A stretch of DNA of 64,000 bases from VRUE01 sp044867645 (GCA_044867645.1 JBIOVI010000030.1:1-64000); one strand, 5' to 3'. Positions 8,808-17,907 are shown, numbered from the stretch's first letter. Notes: generated by a model from the letters alone, not told the origin. A program made the numbers and translations.

Positions 8808-10190
8808 ATGGCTCTAAGCAAGCGATTCCGCGAGCACCTCGCCTCGGAGCGGGGCTTTGCCGTGCCCACGGTCCTGTTGATGACGGTCGCGGCGATGGGG
8901 ATCGCAAGCGTCGGAGTTATGACGTCGATCCAGGGCCAAAGCGGCACGGTGCGAGACCAAGGCAGCAAGACGGCAGTCGCGGTCGCGGAGTCTGGGGTCG
9001 AGCAGGCGCTGCTCCACTACAACCGCGGCGTTGCTCCCTGCGTGCCGGCCACCGAAGGTGAATGGTGCGGGCCGGTGACGGGGATGTCGGTCAACGGCGG
9101 TGCCGTCTCCTACTGGGCGCGGCTGGGCAGCGGCGACGATTGCGAGGTCGGCAACGAAGTCGAATGCGTCGAGATTGTCTCGGTTGGTACCGTGAACGGA
9201 GAGACGCGACGGGTCGATGTGATGGCCTCCACTGTCTCCACCGAGGAGTCGCCCGGCGGAGGCCCGTTCGCCAGCGCCAGCGTCCTCTCCCGGGAGGACA
9301 TGATCCTCGACTCGAACGCCGTGATCCACACCGGATCCGCCACCAACGGCTCGATCGAACTGAAATCAAACGCCAGACAGTGCGGACCGGCGAGCGTCGG
9401 GGTCGGCAAAGAACTCAAACAAGGACCCAACGCCGGTTATTTCTCGGACTCGCTCTGCTCGAGCAAAAACACGACTTACCAGCAGCAGGAGCTGACCCTG
9501 CCACTGGTCAACCAGGGCGACGCGGCGACCAACAACGACAATGGTCGCTTCTTCTCCCAGGACCTGATCAGCGGCAGCGCCTCGAACGTCTGCTGGAACG
9601 GATTCACGGCCGCCGGCAAAAGCTCGAAAAATTGCGGAGCGCGAGAGCTGCGCATCGACAGCAACACGACGCTGACGCTGACCGGCTCGGTCTACAGCTT
9701 CTGCAACCTGACGATGCGCAGCAATACCTCGATCTACGTCGCCAGCCCCAGCGTAACGATCTACTTCGACTCGCCCGAAAACTGTGGGTATACGTCCTCG
9801 GTCACCCAGCTGGACATGGACTCGAATTCCCGAGTCACGGCCGCCTTAGGCAAATCGGCCACCGTCGCCCTGCTCTTTGTCGGGTCGGATTCCATCCAGA
9901 CCAAAATCCAGCTCGACAGCAACACCACCGTAAGCGAAGCCTGCGTGCAGAACTTCGTCATCTACGCCCCGCGCAGCGACATCAACTTCGACAGCAACAC
10001 CAAGTTCTGCGGCGCTGTCGCCGGAAAGACCGTCCATCTCAACTCGAACGCCGAAATCAGGTCGGCTAGCAACTCCAGTATCTTCACTATGCCCGGCGTC
10101 GACGTACCGGAGACGGCAGCCCACTACACGCCGTACCGTTTCGTCGAATGCTCTGCGGTCCAGTCAAGCCCGCCCAACTACGGGTGCTGA
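8808..10190 (+). CDS. PilX-like minor pilin with a beta-helix-like domain
   Basis: 460 aa. The N-terminus (SERGFAVPTVLLMTVAAMGI) has a prepilin-type Gly16-Phe17 site and hydrophobic helix but lacks the Glu at +5, as is common in PilX/GspK-like initiating subunits. After about residue 140 the protein repeats a D/N-S-N motif roughly every 15-30 residues (LDSNAVIHTG, LKSNARQCG, IDSNTTLTL, MRSNTSIYV, MDSNSRVTA, LDSNTTVSE, FDSNTKFCG, LNSNAEIRS). This suggests a right-handed beta-helix with one polar turn per coil. It is the first gene of the pilus operon and ends 4 bases before the next. It may form the pilus tip or prime assembly (inference). Confidence 0.75.
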   Translation: MALSKRFREHLASERGFAVPTVLLMTVAAMGIASVGVMTSIQGQSGTVRDQGSKTAVAVAESGVEQALLHYNRGVAPCVPATEGEWCGPVTGMSVNGGAVSYWARLGSGDDCEVGNEVECVEIVSVGTVNGETRRVDVMASTVSTEESPGGGPFASASVLSREDMILDSNAVIHTGSATNGSIELKSNARQCGPASVGVGKELKQGPNAGYFSDSLCSSKNTTYQQQELTLPLVNQGDAATNNDNGRFFSQDLISGSASNVCWNGFTAAGKSSKNCGARELRIDSNTTLTLTGSVYSFCNLTMRSNTSIYVASPSVTIYFDSPENCGYTSSVTQLDMDSNSRVTAALGKSATVALLFVGSDSIQTKIQLDSNTTVSEACVQNFVIYAPRSDINFDSNTKFCGAVAGKTVHLNSNAEIRSASNSSIFTMPGVDVPETAAHYTPYRFVECSAVQSSPPNYGC

Positions 10191-10194
10191 GCCG

Positions 10195-10764
10195 ATGCCT
10201 GGGCCGCCAAAAGCGGCAGCGGCGCTCCGCCGCGAGGAGCGTGGCCTGACCCTGATCGAGCTACTCATCGCAGCCACGCTCGGGCTGATGGTGATCGGCG
10301 GCGCGCTGGCGATGTTCATCAGCGCAGTGCGCAGTGAGCCGCGCGCCACTTCCAAGGTAGCGGCGATCCAACAGGCCCGCTTCACCCTCGACCGGATCAC
10401 CCGCGAGCTGCGCCAGGGTCTGGAAATTCCTTCGGGCTCGTCTTCGTCCAACCAGCTCGCGATTGTCACCTACGTCAAGGCGACCGCCTGCGGGGGCGCG
10501 GCTGCGAACACCTCGATCCCCTGTCGCGTCACCTATACCTGCACCGCCGGTTCGTGCACCCGCGTCGTCGCCCAGCCGGACGGCAGCGCGCCGGCCCCAG
10601 CGGTCAAAGTCGCTAGCGGTCTCGCCAGCTCCAACGTCTTCACCTACTCGCCCGCAGGCGACCCGACCTATGTCGGCGTGACCTTCGCCCTCTCCAGTAA
10701 CGGCGACCAGCCCGTCACCATCGCCGACGGCGTCGCCCTGCGCAATCCGAGCGAAGAATCATGA
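10195..10764 (+). CDS. PilW/PulJ-like minor prepilin
   Basis: 189 aa. The leader ends at Gly17 with LTLIELLIAATLGLMVIGGA following (Glu22 is +5), a clean class III prepilin signal. The conserved minor pilin pattern AIQQARFTLDRITRELRQG comes at about 59-77. The soluble part has four Cys in a CGGAAANTSIPC / CTAGSC arrangement. It lies between the PilX-like and PilV-like genes and overlaps the latter by 4 bases (ATGA), matching minor pilin clusters in other phyla. Confidence 0.85.
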   Translation: MPGPPKAAAALRREERGLTLIELLIAATLGLMVIGGALAMFISAVRSEPRATSKVAAIQQARFTLDRITRELRQGLEIPSGSSSSNQLAIVTYVKATACGGAAANTSIPCRVTYTCTAGSCTRVVAQPDGSAPAPAVKVASGLASSNVFTYSPAGDPTYVGVTFALSSNGDQPVTIADGVALRNPSEES

Positions 10765-12155
10765 GGCGCGAGGAGGGCATGACGATTGTCGAGGTCGTGG
10801 TCGCCGGGATGATCCTCATCGTAGGCGCCCTCGGCGTGCTCGGCATCGTCGACGCCGGCAGCCGCAACGTCTTCCGCGCCGAACAGAGCCAGGTGATGGC
10901 CAACCTCCTCCAGGGGGAGATGGAGAAGCTACGACAGGTTCCCTACGACGAGCTTGCCCTGACCTCGCGGCCGCCACACGCCTCGGATCCGGAAAACCCC
11001 AACTCCCGCATCGCCAGCACCAGCTTCTTCTACACCGGACGCAACGGCACCGGCCTCAAGCCGCTCGTCTACAACGGCGGTACTAGCGACGGCGAAACGA
11101 TCGAAGGCGGCACGGTTGACCCCGGCCCGACCAGCTTCCAGGTTGGTGACTTAAAAGTCACCGTCTACCGTTACGTCGTCTGGGACACCTGTCCGTCCGC
11201 TCTCTGTCAGGACGGCAGGCACCTGAAGCGCGCCGTGGTCGCGGTGCGCTTGAATCAGACCGCCTCCGGCGGCACCCGCCGTTACCAGGAAATCCAGGGC
11301 CAGTTCGTTGACCCCGAAGTCGAACCGGCGGTCTTGCCCGAACAGGATCCCGGCGGCAGCGACGCCGAATCGTGGACGCTGTGGCTGACCGACACGCCGT
11401 GCAGCGCGGCGGAACGGCAGCTCCCCTCAGCGGAAACCAGCAATCATCCGACGCACAACACGCGCGGCGATTGCGCCGATGGTCCGCAAACCGGCAGCGT
11501 CCCCGGCGCGCCGGACCTGCTCTGGCTGGTAGCTCCGGATGAAGAAGAAGACGTCGAATACGACTACGCCACCGACGTCGAGCCCCAGAGCGGTGGCGAC
11601 GAAGGCCTCCAGCTGCTGCCGGGCGGCGACTGCGACGCGACGGCGACGGCCGAGCTGGCAGGTGGGGCGGCGAAAGAACCCGACCCACACCCGGAAGCGT
11701 TCCGGCGTGTCCACCGCTGGCTCTCGCCGCCAGTGCCCTCGCACGAAGGCGAACAGGATCTGCTGCTGACTGGCGAAGGAACCCTCAGCCTGCGGACGAA
11801 GACGCTGGGCGAAGCGGTGTACCCGGGGAGGATCTGTGCCTGGATCTTCGTCAGGTCGCAGTCCGAAGGCTCGGTCACCGACACCTTCGCTGTCAACATC
11901 GGCCCCCCGGCCACCCTCGACTTCAACCACTTCGCCCAGTCGTGGCCGAGTACCTGGGAAGAGATCTCGCTGCCACTGAGCCTCGGCTATGCCGACGAGG
12001 GCGGCGCCCTGCCGCTGCCGCCCGGCTCGCGCCTCGGCCTGGCGCTGAGCGTCGACAACGACACGCCGAGCGCCCTGCAGATCGGTTACGACATTCCGAG
12101 CTTCGACAGTCGCATCGAACTGACGACCACCGGCGCCCCGCCGCCGCAGCCGTGA
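10761..12155 (+). CDS. PilV-like minor prepilin with an extra large C-terminal domain
   Basis: 464 aa, far longer than usual PilV/GspI proteins (about 120-200 aa). The leader is very short, with Gly6 before MTIVEVVVAGMILIVGALGV and Glu11 at +5. The PilV-type motif QSQVMANLLQGEMEKLRQVP follows. After about residue 200, a Pro/Glu/Asp-rich linker leads to a predicted beta-sandwich-like domain (about 300-455: DLLLTGEGTLSLRTKTL, AWIFVRSQ, RLGLALSVDNDTP, SRIELTTTG) that could bind a surface or carbohydrate at the fibre tip. That function is an inference. Confidence 0.78.
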   Translation: MRREEGMTIVEVVVAGMILIVGALGVLGIVDAGSRNVFRAEQSQVMANLLQGEMEKLRQVPYDELALTSRPPHASDPENPNSRIASTSFFYTGRNGTGLKPLVYNGGTSDGETIEGGTVDPGPTSFQVGDLKVTVYRYVVWDTCPSALCQDGRHLKRAVVAVRLNQTASGGTRRYQEIQGQFVDPEVEPAVLPEQDPGGSDAESWTLWLTDTPCSAAERQLPSAETSNHPTHNTRGDCADGPQTGSVPGAPDLLWLVAPDEEEDVEYDYATDVEPQSGGDEGLQLLPGGDCDATATAELAGGAAKEPDPHPEAFRRVHRWLSPPVPSHEGEQDLLLTGEGTLSLRTKTLGEAVYPGRICAWIFVRSQSEGSVTDTFAVNIGPPATLDFNHFAQSWPSTWEEISLPLSLGYADEGGALPLPPGSRLGLALSVDNDTPSALQIGYDIPSFDSRIELTTTGAPPPQP

Positions 12156-12232
12156 GAGCGACCCTGCGCCGCTAAGCCCGCTCCCCACCCTGCCGATGCA
12201 GCGTCGGCAAACGAACTCAGCGGTGCGGGCAA

Positions 12233-12991
12233 GTGGACCAAGCGACGACGACGATCTTCCTCTCTCTAGCGGGACTGCTCACCGGCAGCTTCCTCACGGT
12301 GGTTGCGCACAGGGTGCCGCGGGGGGAATCGGTCGTCGGCGGCCGCTCGCACTGCCCGGCCTGCGGGGTCCAGATCGCCGCCTACGACAACGTCCCGGTC
12401 GTCTCCTGGCTGCTGCTGCGCGGTAGGGCACGCTGCTGCGGGGCGCGGATCTCGCCGCGCTACCCGCTGACCGAGCTGACGGCCGGGGCACTCTATGCGG
12501 TGACCGCGCTCGTGCTTTGGGACGACGCGGCAAAAGTGGCGCTCGGGCTGGCGTTCGTGACGATGCTGTTGGCGGTCACGCTGACCGACCTCGAACGGCG
12601 GATCATTCCGAACAAGATCCTGTTCTCCGGTGCGATCGCCGCCGTGACGATCGCTGCCGTGACCGATCCCGGCAGCCTGCCGGAAAGGGCGATTGCTGCG
12701 GCCGCAGCCGGCGGCCTGCTCTTCGCGGTTGCGCTCGCCTATCCGCGCGGGATGGGGCTGGGTGACGTCAAGCTTGCCGCCGTGATGGGTCTCTATTTAG
12801 GGCGATCGGTCGGACCGGCCCTCCTAATCGGGTTTGCGGCCGGCTCGCTCTTCGGCTTGGCGCTGATCGCTCGCCATGGCGCCGCTGCCCGTAAGCAGGC
12901 CGTCCCCTTCGGACCGTTCCTCGCGCTCGGCGGCGTCATCGGCCTCTTGGCCGGCGATCAGCTCGTCGACTGGTATCTGGGCGCCTTCTAG
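12233..12991 (+). CDS. pilD: Prepilin peptidase / N-methyltransferase (PilD)
   Basis: 252 aa from the GTG at 12233. PilD cleaves prepilin leaders and N-methylates the new N-terminus in the inner membrane. Catalytic aspartates of this aspartic protease family are visible at Asp119 (TDLERRIIPN) and Asp178 (GLGD). The N-terminal domain has HRVPRGESVV, then Cys41-PA-Cys44 and Cys68-Cys69. The usual second CxxC is thus altered to ARCC, so zinc binding may use a shifted Cys. Multiple hydrophobic helices span the C-terminal part. It sits between the minor pilins and pilM, consistent with one pilus operon. Confidence 0.92.
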   Translation: MDQATTTIFLSLAGLLTGSFLTVVAHRVPRGESVVGGRSHCPACGVQIAAYDNVPVVSWLLLRGRARCCGARISPRYPLTELTAGALYAVTALVLWDDAAKVALGLAFVTMLLAVTLTDLERRIIPNKILFSGAIAAVTIAAVTDPGSLPERAIAAAAAGGLLFAVALAYPRGMGLGDVKLAAVMGLYLGRSVGPALLIGFAAGSLFGLALIARHGAAARKQAVPFGPFLALGGVIGLLAGDQLVDWYLGAF

Positions 12992-13070
12992 AACCTCCGT
13001 CCAGGTTTTTCGATAACTGAGTAGTTGCAGGGCGAAAGGTCTGGGGCTTTTCTGTCGATTCAGGTCTGGC

Positions 13071-14159
13071 GTGCTTTCCCTGACCAGGCAGAAGAAGACC
13101 GGCCCCGTCGTCGGCCTCGACATCGAGGCCGGCAGCATTGCCGCGGCCGAAGTCTCGGTGAACGGGTCTGCGCAGGTCACCGCCTCGGCGATCGGCCCGT
13201 TGGATTCGGGCGCCTTCCACGAGGGGGAGGTGCTCGACCCGGAACGCCTCGCCTCGACCCTGAAGGCCCTCTTCGCCGAGCACAAGCTCCCCAAGCAAGT
13301 GCGGCTCGGGATTGGCAATCAGCGGCTCGTCGTCAGGACAATGCGATTGCCGGCGATTGAGGATCCGAAGGAGATGGAGGCGGCTGTCCGCTTCCAAGCG
13401 CAGGAGCAGATGCCGATGCCGCTCGACCAGGCGGTGCTCGAGCATCAAGTCGTCGGCGGTGTCCCTGCCGAGGAGGGTGGCTCGGCTCAGCTTGACGTCG
13501 TCGTCGTCGCGGCGCGTCGCGAGATGATCGCGTCCTTCGTTGAGCCGATCCGTCGTGCCGGTCTCGATCCAGTCGGGGTGGACCTCGCCGCCTTCGGCAT
13601 GATCCGCGCCCTGGCCGGCGCCAGCGAGCAGACGATCGATGCCGACGGCCAGGCCGAGCATCCGGCCGGTGCAATCCTCTACTGCAGCCTCGGTGACGTC
13701 ACCAACCTCGCCGTGGCCAAGGGGCGGGCATGCCACTTCACTCGCGTCTCCCATGTCGGCCTCGGCGGGATGTCGGCCCGCCTCGCCGCCGCCCGTGGCC
13801 TCAGTCCCGAGCACACCGCCCAGTGGCTCTCCTATGTCGGACTGGAAACCCCCACCGAGGAGCTCGAGGGCGAGGCGGACACCATCGCCGAGGCCCGGCT
13901 CACGCTGCAAGAGGGCGTCGCCTCCCTGGTCGACGAGCTCCGCCTTTCCCTTGACTACTACGGTGCCCAGGAGGCGGCGTTGCCCGTCGAGCAGATCGTC
14001 CTCTGCGGCCCCGGTAGCGCCATCGGGGGCGTGCCGAGTCGGATGGAAGCGGCCCTCGGAATCCCGACCTCCGTCTCACGCCCTGCCGCCCTCGGCGGCT
14101 TCGACGAGTCAGCGGCCGCGCGACTCACCGTTCCCTTCGGCCTTGCGCTCGAGGACTGA
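13071..14159 (+). CDS. pilM: Type IV pilus inner-membrane platform protein PilM
   Basis: 362 aa from the GTG at 13071. It is a cytoplasmic actin-like ATPase that binds the N-terminus of PilN. The actin-fold phosphate-1 motif (GLDIEAGSIAAAEV) is near residues 15-28. The PilM pattern LRLGIGNQRLVVRTMRLP and EMEAAVRFQAQEQMPMPLDQ comes at about 83-125. A C-terminal phosphate/adenosine region VEQIVLCGPGSAIGGVPSRM is at about 305-325. PilN starts 3 bases after the stop. Confidence 0.9.
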   Translation: MLSLTRQKKTGPVVGLDIEAGSIAAAEVSVNGSAQVTASAIGPLDSGAFHEGEVLDPERLASTLKALFAEHKLPKQVRLGIGNQRLVVRTMRLPAIEDPKEMEAAVRFQAQEQMPMPLDQAVLEHQVVGGVPAEEGGSAQLDVVVVAARREMIASFVEPIRRAGLDPVGVDLAAFGMIRALAGASEQTIDADGQAEHPAGAILYCSLGDVTNLAVAKGRACHFTRVSHVGLGGMSARLAAARGLSPEHTAQWLSYVGLETPTEELEGEADTIAEARLTLQEGVASLVDELRLSLDYYGAQEAALPVEQIVLCGPGSAIGGVPSRMEAALGIPTSVSRPAALGGFDESAAARLTVPFGLALED

Positions 14160-14162
14160 GGC

Positions 14163-14924
14163 ATGCGTCCCGTCAACCTGATCCCCCCGGAGGACCGCCG
14201 CGGCGAGCACGCCCCGCTTCGGACCGGCCCGCTTCCCTACGTGCTGCTCGGCGCTTTGGTCGCCATCCTGATCGGAGTCACGGCCCTGGTCCTGATCGGC
14301 AATCAGATCGCCGACAGCAAGAACGAAGTCGCGACGCTCGAGCAGGAAGATGCCGCCGCCTCCGCGCAAGCGCAGCGCCTCGCCGCTTACACCGAGTTCC
14401 GCAGCATGAGCGAACAGCGGGTTGCGACGGTCAGCAGCCTCGCCGACAGCCGCTTCGACTGGGAGCGCGTGATGCGCGAACTCTCGCTGGTCCTGCCGAG
14501 CGACGTCTGGCTGGTTGGGCTCACCGCCACCGCGGCACCCGGCGTCGGCATCGAAGGCGGCGGAAGTGGGGGCGACGCCTCCGGTATGCGCGGCGCCATC
14601 GCGGGACCGGCGCTGGAACTTAGCGGCTGCGCGAAAGGACAGGAGGCAGTCGCCGGCCTGGTGACCGCGCTCGAAGACATAGACGGCGTGACGCGCGTCG
14701 GAGTGCAAGCCTCCGAACTGCCCGAAAAAGACGAAGCCAGCGGGGGTGGCGGAGACTCGAGCTCGGGCAGCGAGGAGTGCCGCACTCGCAATTTCATCGC
14801 CAAATTCGAAATCGTCGTCGCCTTCGACGCCGCGCCGGTTCCAGCCTCCACGTCCGGAGAAGCGGTGCCCGCGACTCCCGAAGCCACCGAAACCCCAACC
14901 TCCGAAGCTTCGAGCGGCGGCTGA
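14163..14924 (+). CDS. pilN: Type IV pilus assembly protein PilN
   Basis: 253 aa. It opens with MRPVNLIPPEDRR, the conserved cytoplasmic PilM-binding peptide (NLIP) of PilN. One transmembrane helix (about 22-45) and a coiled-coil-like segment follow, with the PilN-type region FDWERVMRELSLVLPSDVWL at about 98-117. The periplasmic part contains Gly/Ser-rich insertions and ends in a Pro/Thr/Glu-rich tail of about 30 residues. It is 3 bases downstream of pilM and 1 base upstream of pilO. Confidence 0.9.
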   Translation: MRPVNLIPPEDRRGEHAPLRTGPLPYVLLGALVAILIGVTALVLIGNQIADSKNEVATLEQEDAAASAQAQRLAAYTEFRSMSEQRVATVSSLADSRFDWERVMRELSLVLPSDVWLVGLTATAAPGVGIEGGGSGGDASGMRGAIAGPALELSGCAKGQEAVAGLVTALEDIDGVTRVGVQASELPEKDEASGGGGDSSSGSEECRTRNFIAKFEIVVAFDAAPVPASTSGEAVPATPEATETPTSEASSGG

Positions 14925-14925
14925 G

Positions 14926-15699
14926 ATGAAACTGCAGATGACCTCATCCAACCGAGCGATCGTCGCGGGCCTTACCCTCGCGGCGATTGCCATCGCATTC
15001 TGGATGCTGCTACTCAGCCCGAAGCGGGAGGAAGCGAAGGAACTCGATGCCCAGGTAACCCAGCTCGAGTCCTCGCTGGCGCAGCACCAGGCGGAAGTCG
15101 CCGAAGGGGAAGCCGCGAAAAACGATTTCGCGACCCAGTACCAGCGCCTTGTGGTGACGGGCAAGGCGGTGCCTGGTGACGACGACATTGCTTCGCTGCT
15201 GGTTCAGGTCAACCGCATCGCCGATGGGGCGGGCGGCACCTTCAGCAACATCCAGCTCACCGCAGGTGGGGCCGAAGGCGAAGCGGAAGCTACGGCTGCG
15301 GCACCCGCCGGCGGCGAAGGGGCGCCGGCATCCCCCACCGAGGTGGCTGCCTCGTTGCTCCCGCTCGGTGCATCGGTTGGGCCGGCCGGCCTCTCGGTGA
15401 TGCCCTACGACGTCACCTTCAACGGCGGCTTCTTCCAGATCGCCGACTTCATCGCAGGCCTCGATTCGCTGGTCAAGACCAAGGACACCGAGGTCAGGGT
15501 CGACGGGCGCCTGGTGACGATCGACGGCTTCGCGCTGGAGGCGGCTCCGGACGAAGGCTTCCCGGCACTGCGGGCGAGCTTTGCGCTGACGACCTACCTG
15601 ACGCCGCCGGGCGAAGGCCCAGGGGCCGGCGTGAGCCCTGAAAGCGCCGGCACGGAAGAGGCCACCCCGGCGGCAACGACGATCGGAGCGGCGCCATGA
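14926..15699 (+). CDS. pilO: Type IV pilus assembly protein PilO
   Basis: 257 aa from the ATG at 14926; the frame is open further upstream but there overlaps pilN. It has a short cytoplasmic N-terminus, one transmembrane helix (about 10-30), a coiled coil (AKELDAQVTQLESSLAQHQ) and a ferredoxin-like fold region ending in LSVMPYDVTFNGGFFQIADF and LVTIDGFALEA, the typical PilO/GspM closing strands. It pairs with PilN in the periplasmic ring of the pilus machine. The last codons overlap the next gene (ATGA). Confidence 0.9.
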   Translation: MKLQMTSSNRAIVAGLTLAAIAIAFWMLLLSPKREEAKELDAQVTQLESSLAQHQAEVAEGEAAKNDFATQYQRLVVTGKAVPGDDDIASLLVQVNRIADGAGGTFSNIQLTAGGAEGEAEATAAAPAGGEGAPASPTEVAASLLPLGASVGPAGLSVMPYDVTFNGGFFQIADFIAGLDSLVKTKDTEVRVDGRLVTIDGFALEAAPDEGFPALRASFALTTYLTPPGEGPGAGVSPESAGTEEATPAATTIGAAP

Positions 15700-16631
15700 G
15701 GAAGCCGAAGGGACCCGAGTTGAAGATGCCTGAGCTGAAGGTACCCGCCTTCCTCACCGACCTGTTCTACGACTTACGCGACCGGCGCCTGTTGCCGCTC
15801 GTCGCACTGGTCGTGGTGGCGATCGCCGCTGTGCCGTTCCTGCTCGGCGGCGACGCGGAAGAGGCGACTGTCACCGCGCCCAGCCTCGACGTCCCGGCCC
15901 TCGGATCCGGCTCAGCGAAAACCTCCAGCCTCACCGTGGTCGAGGCCAAGCCCGGCCTGCGCGACTATCGCAAGCGGCTGCGCAATCGCACCCCCACCGA
16001 TCCCTTCGAACAGCAATACACCGGTCTGCCCGAAGGGGCTCAAGTCGAAACCAAGACGACCAGCTCGGACGCCGGTTCGAGCTCAGGCGGTGAATCGCCG
16101 GGCTCGGTCTCGGTGGAAGTCGAAGGAACCGACGAAGTCGCGGAGCCCGCGCCGAATCCGGGCCAGGACGGCGGAGGCCCTGGCGGCACGTCGCCGGGAT
16201 CCGGCTCGGGCAAGGTGGACCCGAGCGATCCCGAGATGCGCTTTTATGCGTTCCGGCCGGAGGTGCGCTTCGGCGTTGCAGGCTCGGGCGAGCTGAACCT
16301 GTACGAGGAGATGCCGCTCGGACAGTTGCTTCCAAAGCAGCTGCCGGTTGTCGTCTTCATCGGTGTCTCCGAGGATGGCGAGCGAGTCGCCTTCGACGTT
16401 TCCGACGAGGTGACGATGGTGCGCGGGCCAGGCAGGTGCATCGGCGGCAAACAGAACTGCAGCGTCCTCATCCTGCGCGCCGGCCAGGCAGTAGATGTCT
16501 TAACCGGGACGCCCGGTCGGGCATTCCGCCTCGACGTGGTGCGGATCGACTTCGTCGAAGTAAAGCGGCCCAAGCCGGCGCATTCCCCCCAAACGAAGCG
16601 CCGCCCCGCGTTCCGCATCTCGGTGCCATAG
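15696..16631 (+). CDS. Single-pass protein in the PilP position of the pilus operon
   Basis: 311 aa. It has a cytoplasmic N-terminus, one transmembrane helix (about 31-51, LLPLVALVVVAIAAVPFLLG), a long Ser/Gly/Pro-rich linker (about 100-170) and a compact C-terminal domain. That domain contains MRFYAFRPEVRFGVAG, VVFIGVSEDGERVAFDVSDEV and a CIGGKQNC loop. It overlaps pilO by 4 bases and closes the operon, the place of PilP in Gram-negative operons. However, a PilP lipoprotein signal is absent and a monoderm envelope needs no secretin link. I therefore treat it as an alignment-complex accessory of unknown role. Confidence 0.7.
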   Translation: MRKPKGPELKMPELKVPAFLTDLFYDLRDRRLLPLVALVVVAIAAVPFLLGGDAEEATVTAPSLDVPALGSGSAKTSSLTVVEAKPGLRDYRKRLRNRTPTDPFEQQYTGLPEGAQVETKTTSSDAGSSSGGESPGSVSVEVEGTDEVAEPAPNPGQDGGGPGGTSPGSGSGKVDPSDPEMRFYAFRPEVRFGVAGSGELNLYEEMPLGQLLPKQLPVVVFIGVSEDGERVAFDVSDEVTMVRGPGRCIGGKQNCSVLILRAGQAVDVLTGTPGRAFRLDVVRIDFVEVKRPKPAHSPQTKRRPAFRISVP

Positions 16632-16647
16632 CTTCAGTAAGTGAAGC
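16631..16647. promoter_or_regulatory. Inverted repeat upstream of the HxlR regulator gene
   Basis: GCTTCA (16631-16636) and TGAAGC (16642-16647) flank 5 bases, directly after the last pilus gene and 54 bases before the HxlR start. It could be an HxlR operator or part of a terminator; no T run follows. Confidence 0.35.
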
Positions 16648-16701
16648 ATTGGCGCTAAACTCGCCATAGCGAGGCAATCGTCACTACCGCTTCGCTTCAA
16701 G

Positions 16702-17067
16702 ATGAGTGCTGAGAGCAATTCCCGATGCCCCGTTTGCCGGACCGCCGACGTTGTCTGCGGCAAGTGGACGCTCCTCCTGATCCGCGACCTCGCCGAGGGT
16801 CGCAGTCGCTTCTGCGAGCTGGAGCGCTCGCTGGAGGGGATCAGCCCGCGGACGCTCTCGTTGCGCCTGCGGGCGCTTGAAGAGGAGGGCATCGTCGCCC
16901 GCAACACCTTCCCCGAGGTGCCGCCGCGGGTGGAGTATGCGCTGACCGAGAAGGGCGAAGCGCTGGTGCCGCTGATCGAGGACATGCGCCGCTACGGCCG
17001 CCGCTGGCTGTTCGAAGACGCCGAGTCGGCGATCTCTGAGGCCGAGCGAGCCCCCGCAGCCGTCTAG
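16702..17067 (+). CDS. HxlR-family winged-helix regulator
   Basis: 121 aa. Conserved HxlR features are the N-terminal CP..C (Cys9, Cys12) with Cys19 before GKWTLLLIRDLAEG, the F.ELERSLEGISPRTLSLRLRALEEEGIV recognition helix region, and the wing VPPRVEYALTEKG. HxlR proteins are homodimeric sensors, often of electrophiles or redox state through the N-terminal Cys. The target is unknown. The pilus operon upstream and the convergent methyltransferase downstream give no direct clue. Confidence 0.88.
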   Translation: MSAESNSRCPVCRTADVVCGKWTLLLIRDLAEGRSRFCELERSLEGISPRTLSLRLRALEEEGIVARNTFPEVPPRVEYALTEKGEALVPLIEDMRRYGRRWLFEDAESAISEAERAPAAV

Positions 17068-17070
17068 CGA

Positions 17071-17835
17071 CTAGTTCTTGCGCCCCTCGACGAAGACCTC
17101 GTACTGATTGTCCTTCGGCATGCGGGGCTTGCCGCTCCCGCCGAAGGTGTTGGCGAGGCGCATGCCGACCGACTCGTAGAGGTCGGTCAGTTCCTCGGCT
17201 GAGTAGAGGCGCTGGCGGAATGGGATTGGCTCGAACTTCTCGAACGGCTCACCGATCCGGATCGGGACGGTGGCCCCTTCCAGGTATCGCGTCTGGCCGT
17301 TCCAGCGATGGTCGATCAGTTCGACCGTCGCCTCCCCGGCTATCCAGGTTTTCTGCGGCAGGTGCTTTTCGGCGTGCAGAACGTTTGGAAGCTGCATCAG
17401 GTGGCCGCCGCCAGAACGGAGCGCCTGCGAGATCACCTCGAAGGTGCGGTAGTTCTCCTCGTCGGTCTCGAAGTAGCCGACCGCGCCGTCGTTCAGGCTC
17501 AGCACCAAGTCGAACTCATCCTTGAGGTCCAGCTCTCGCAGGTCGGCCCGAAGGAAGGCGATCTCGAGCGACTGGGCTTCGGCCTCCCGCTCGGCCATCT
17601 CGAGCAGCTCCGGCGAGATGTCCACCCCGACAACCTCGAAACCCCTGCGGCTCAGCTCGAGCGAGTGCCTCCCAATGCCGCAGGCTAGATCGAGCACACG
17701 CTCTGACCCCTGTGGCTTCAGCATCGCGAGAGCGCGATCCACTTCGGCGACGGTTCTGTCCGCCCACGGCATCTTCGCCGTCTCGGGCGGAAATCCCGAG
17801 CGATACCAGTCGGGTGGGACCTCGACCTGAGTCAT
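17071..17835 (-). CDS. SAM-dependent class I methyltransferase
   Basis: 254 aa. Motif I (VLDLACGIGRH, about 46-56), motif II (EVVGVDISPELLEMA) and the motif IV region (FDLVLSLNDGAVGYF) are visible, as in the methyltransferase 25/11 families. The substrate cannot be told. A TATAAT box lies 11 bases upstream of the ATG, so the leader is only a few bases. It converges with the HxlR gene (3 bases between stops). Confidence 0.85.
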   Translation of the reverse strand: MTQVEVPPDWYRSGFPPETAKMPWADRTVAEVDRALAMLKPQGSERVLDLACGIGRHSLELSRRGFEVVGVDISPELLEMAEREAEAQSLEIAFLRADLRELDLKDEFDLVLSLNDGAVGYFETDEENYRTFEVISQALRSGGGHLMQLPNVLHAEKHLPQKTWIAGEATVELIDHRWNGQTRYLEGATVPIRIGEPFEKFEPIPFRQRLYSAEELTDLYESVGMRLANTFGGSGKPRMPKDNQYEVFVEGRKN

Positions 17836-17907
17836 TGATCAATCATATTATATGGATCGGTAGAGACGGCGGCCTTGGCTGAGGAGTAGCGCGTACGGGA
17901 GATTCGG

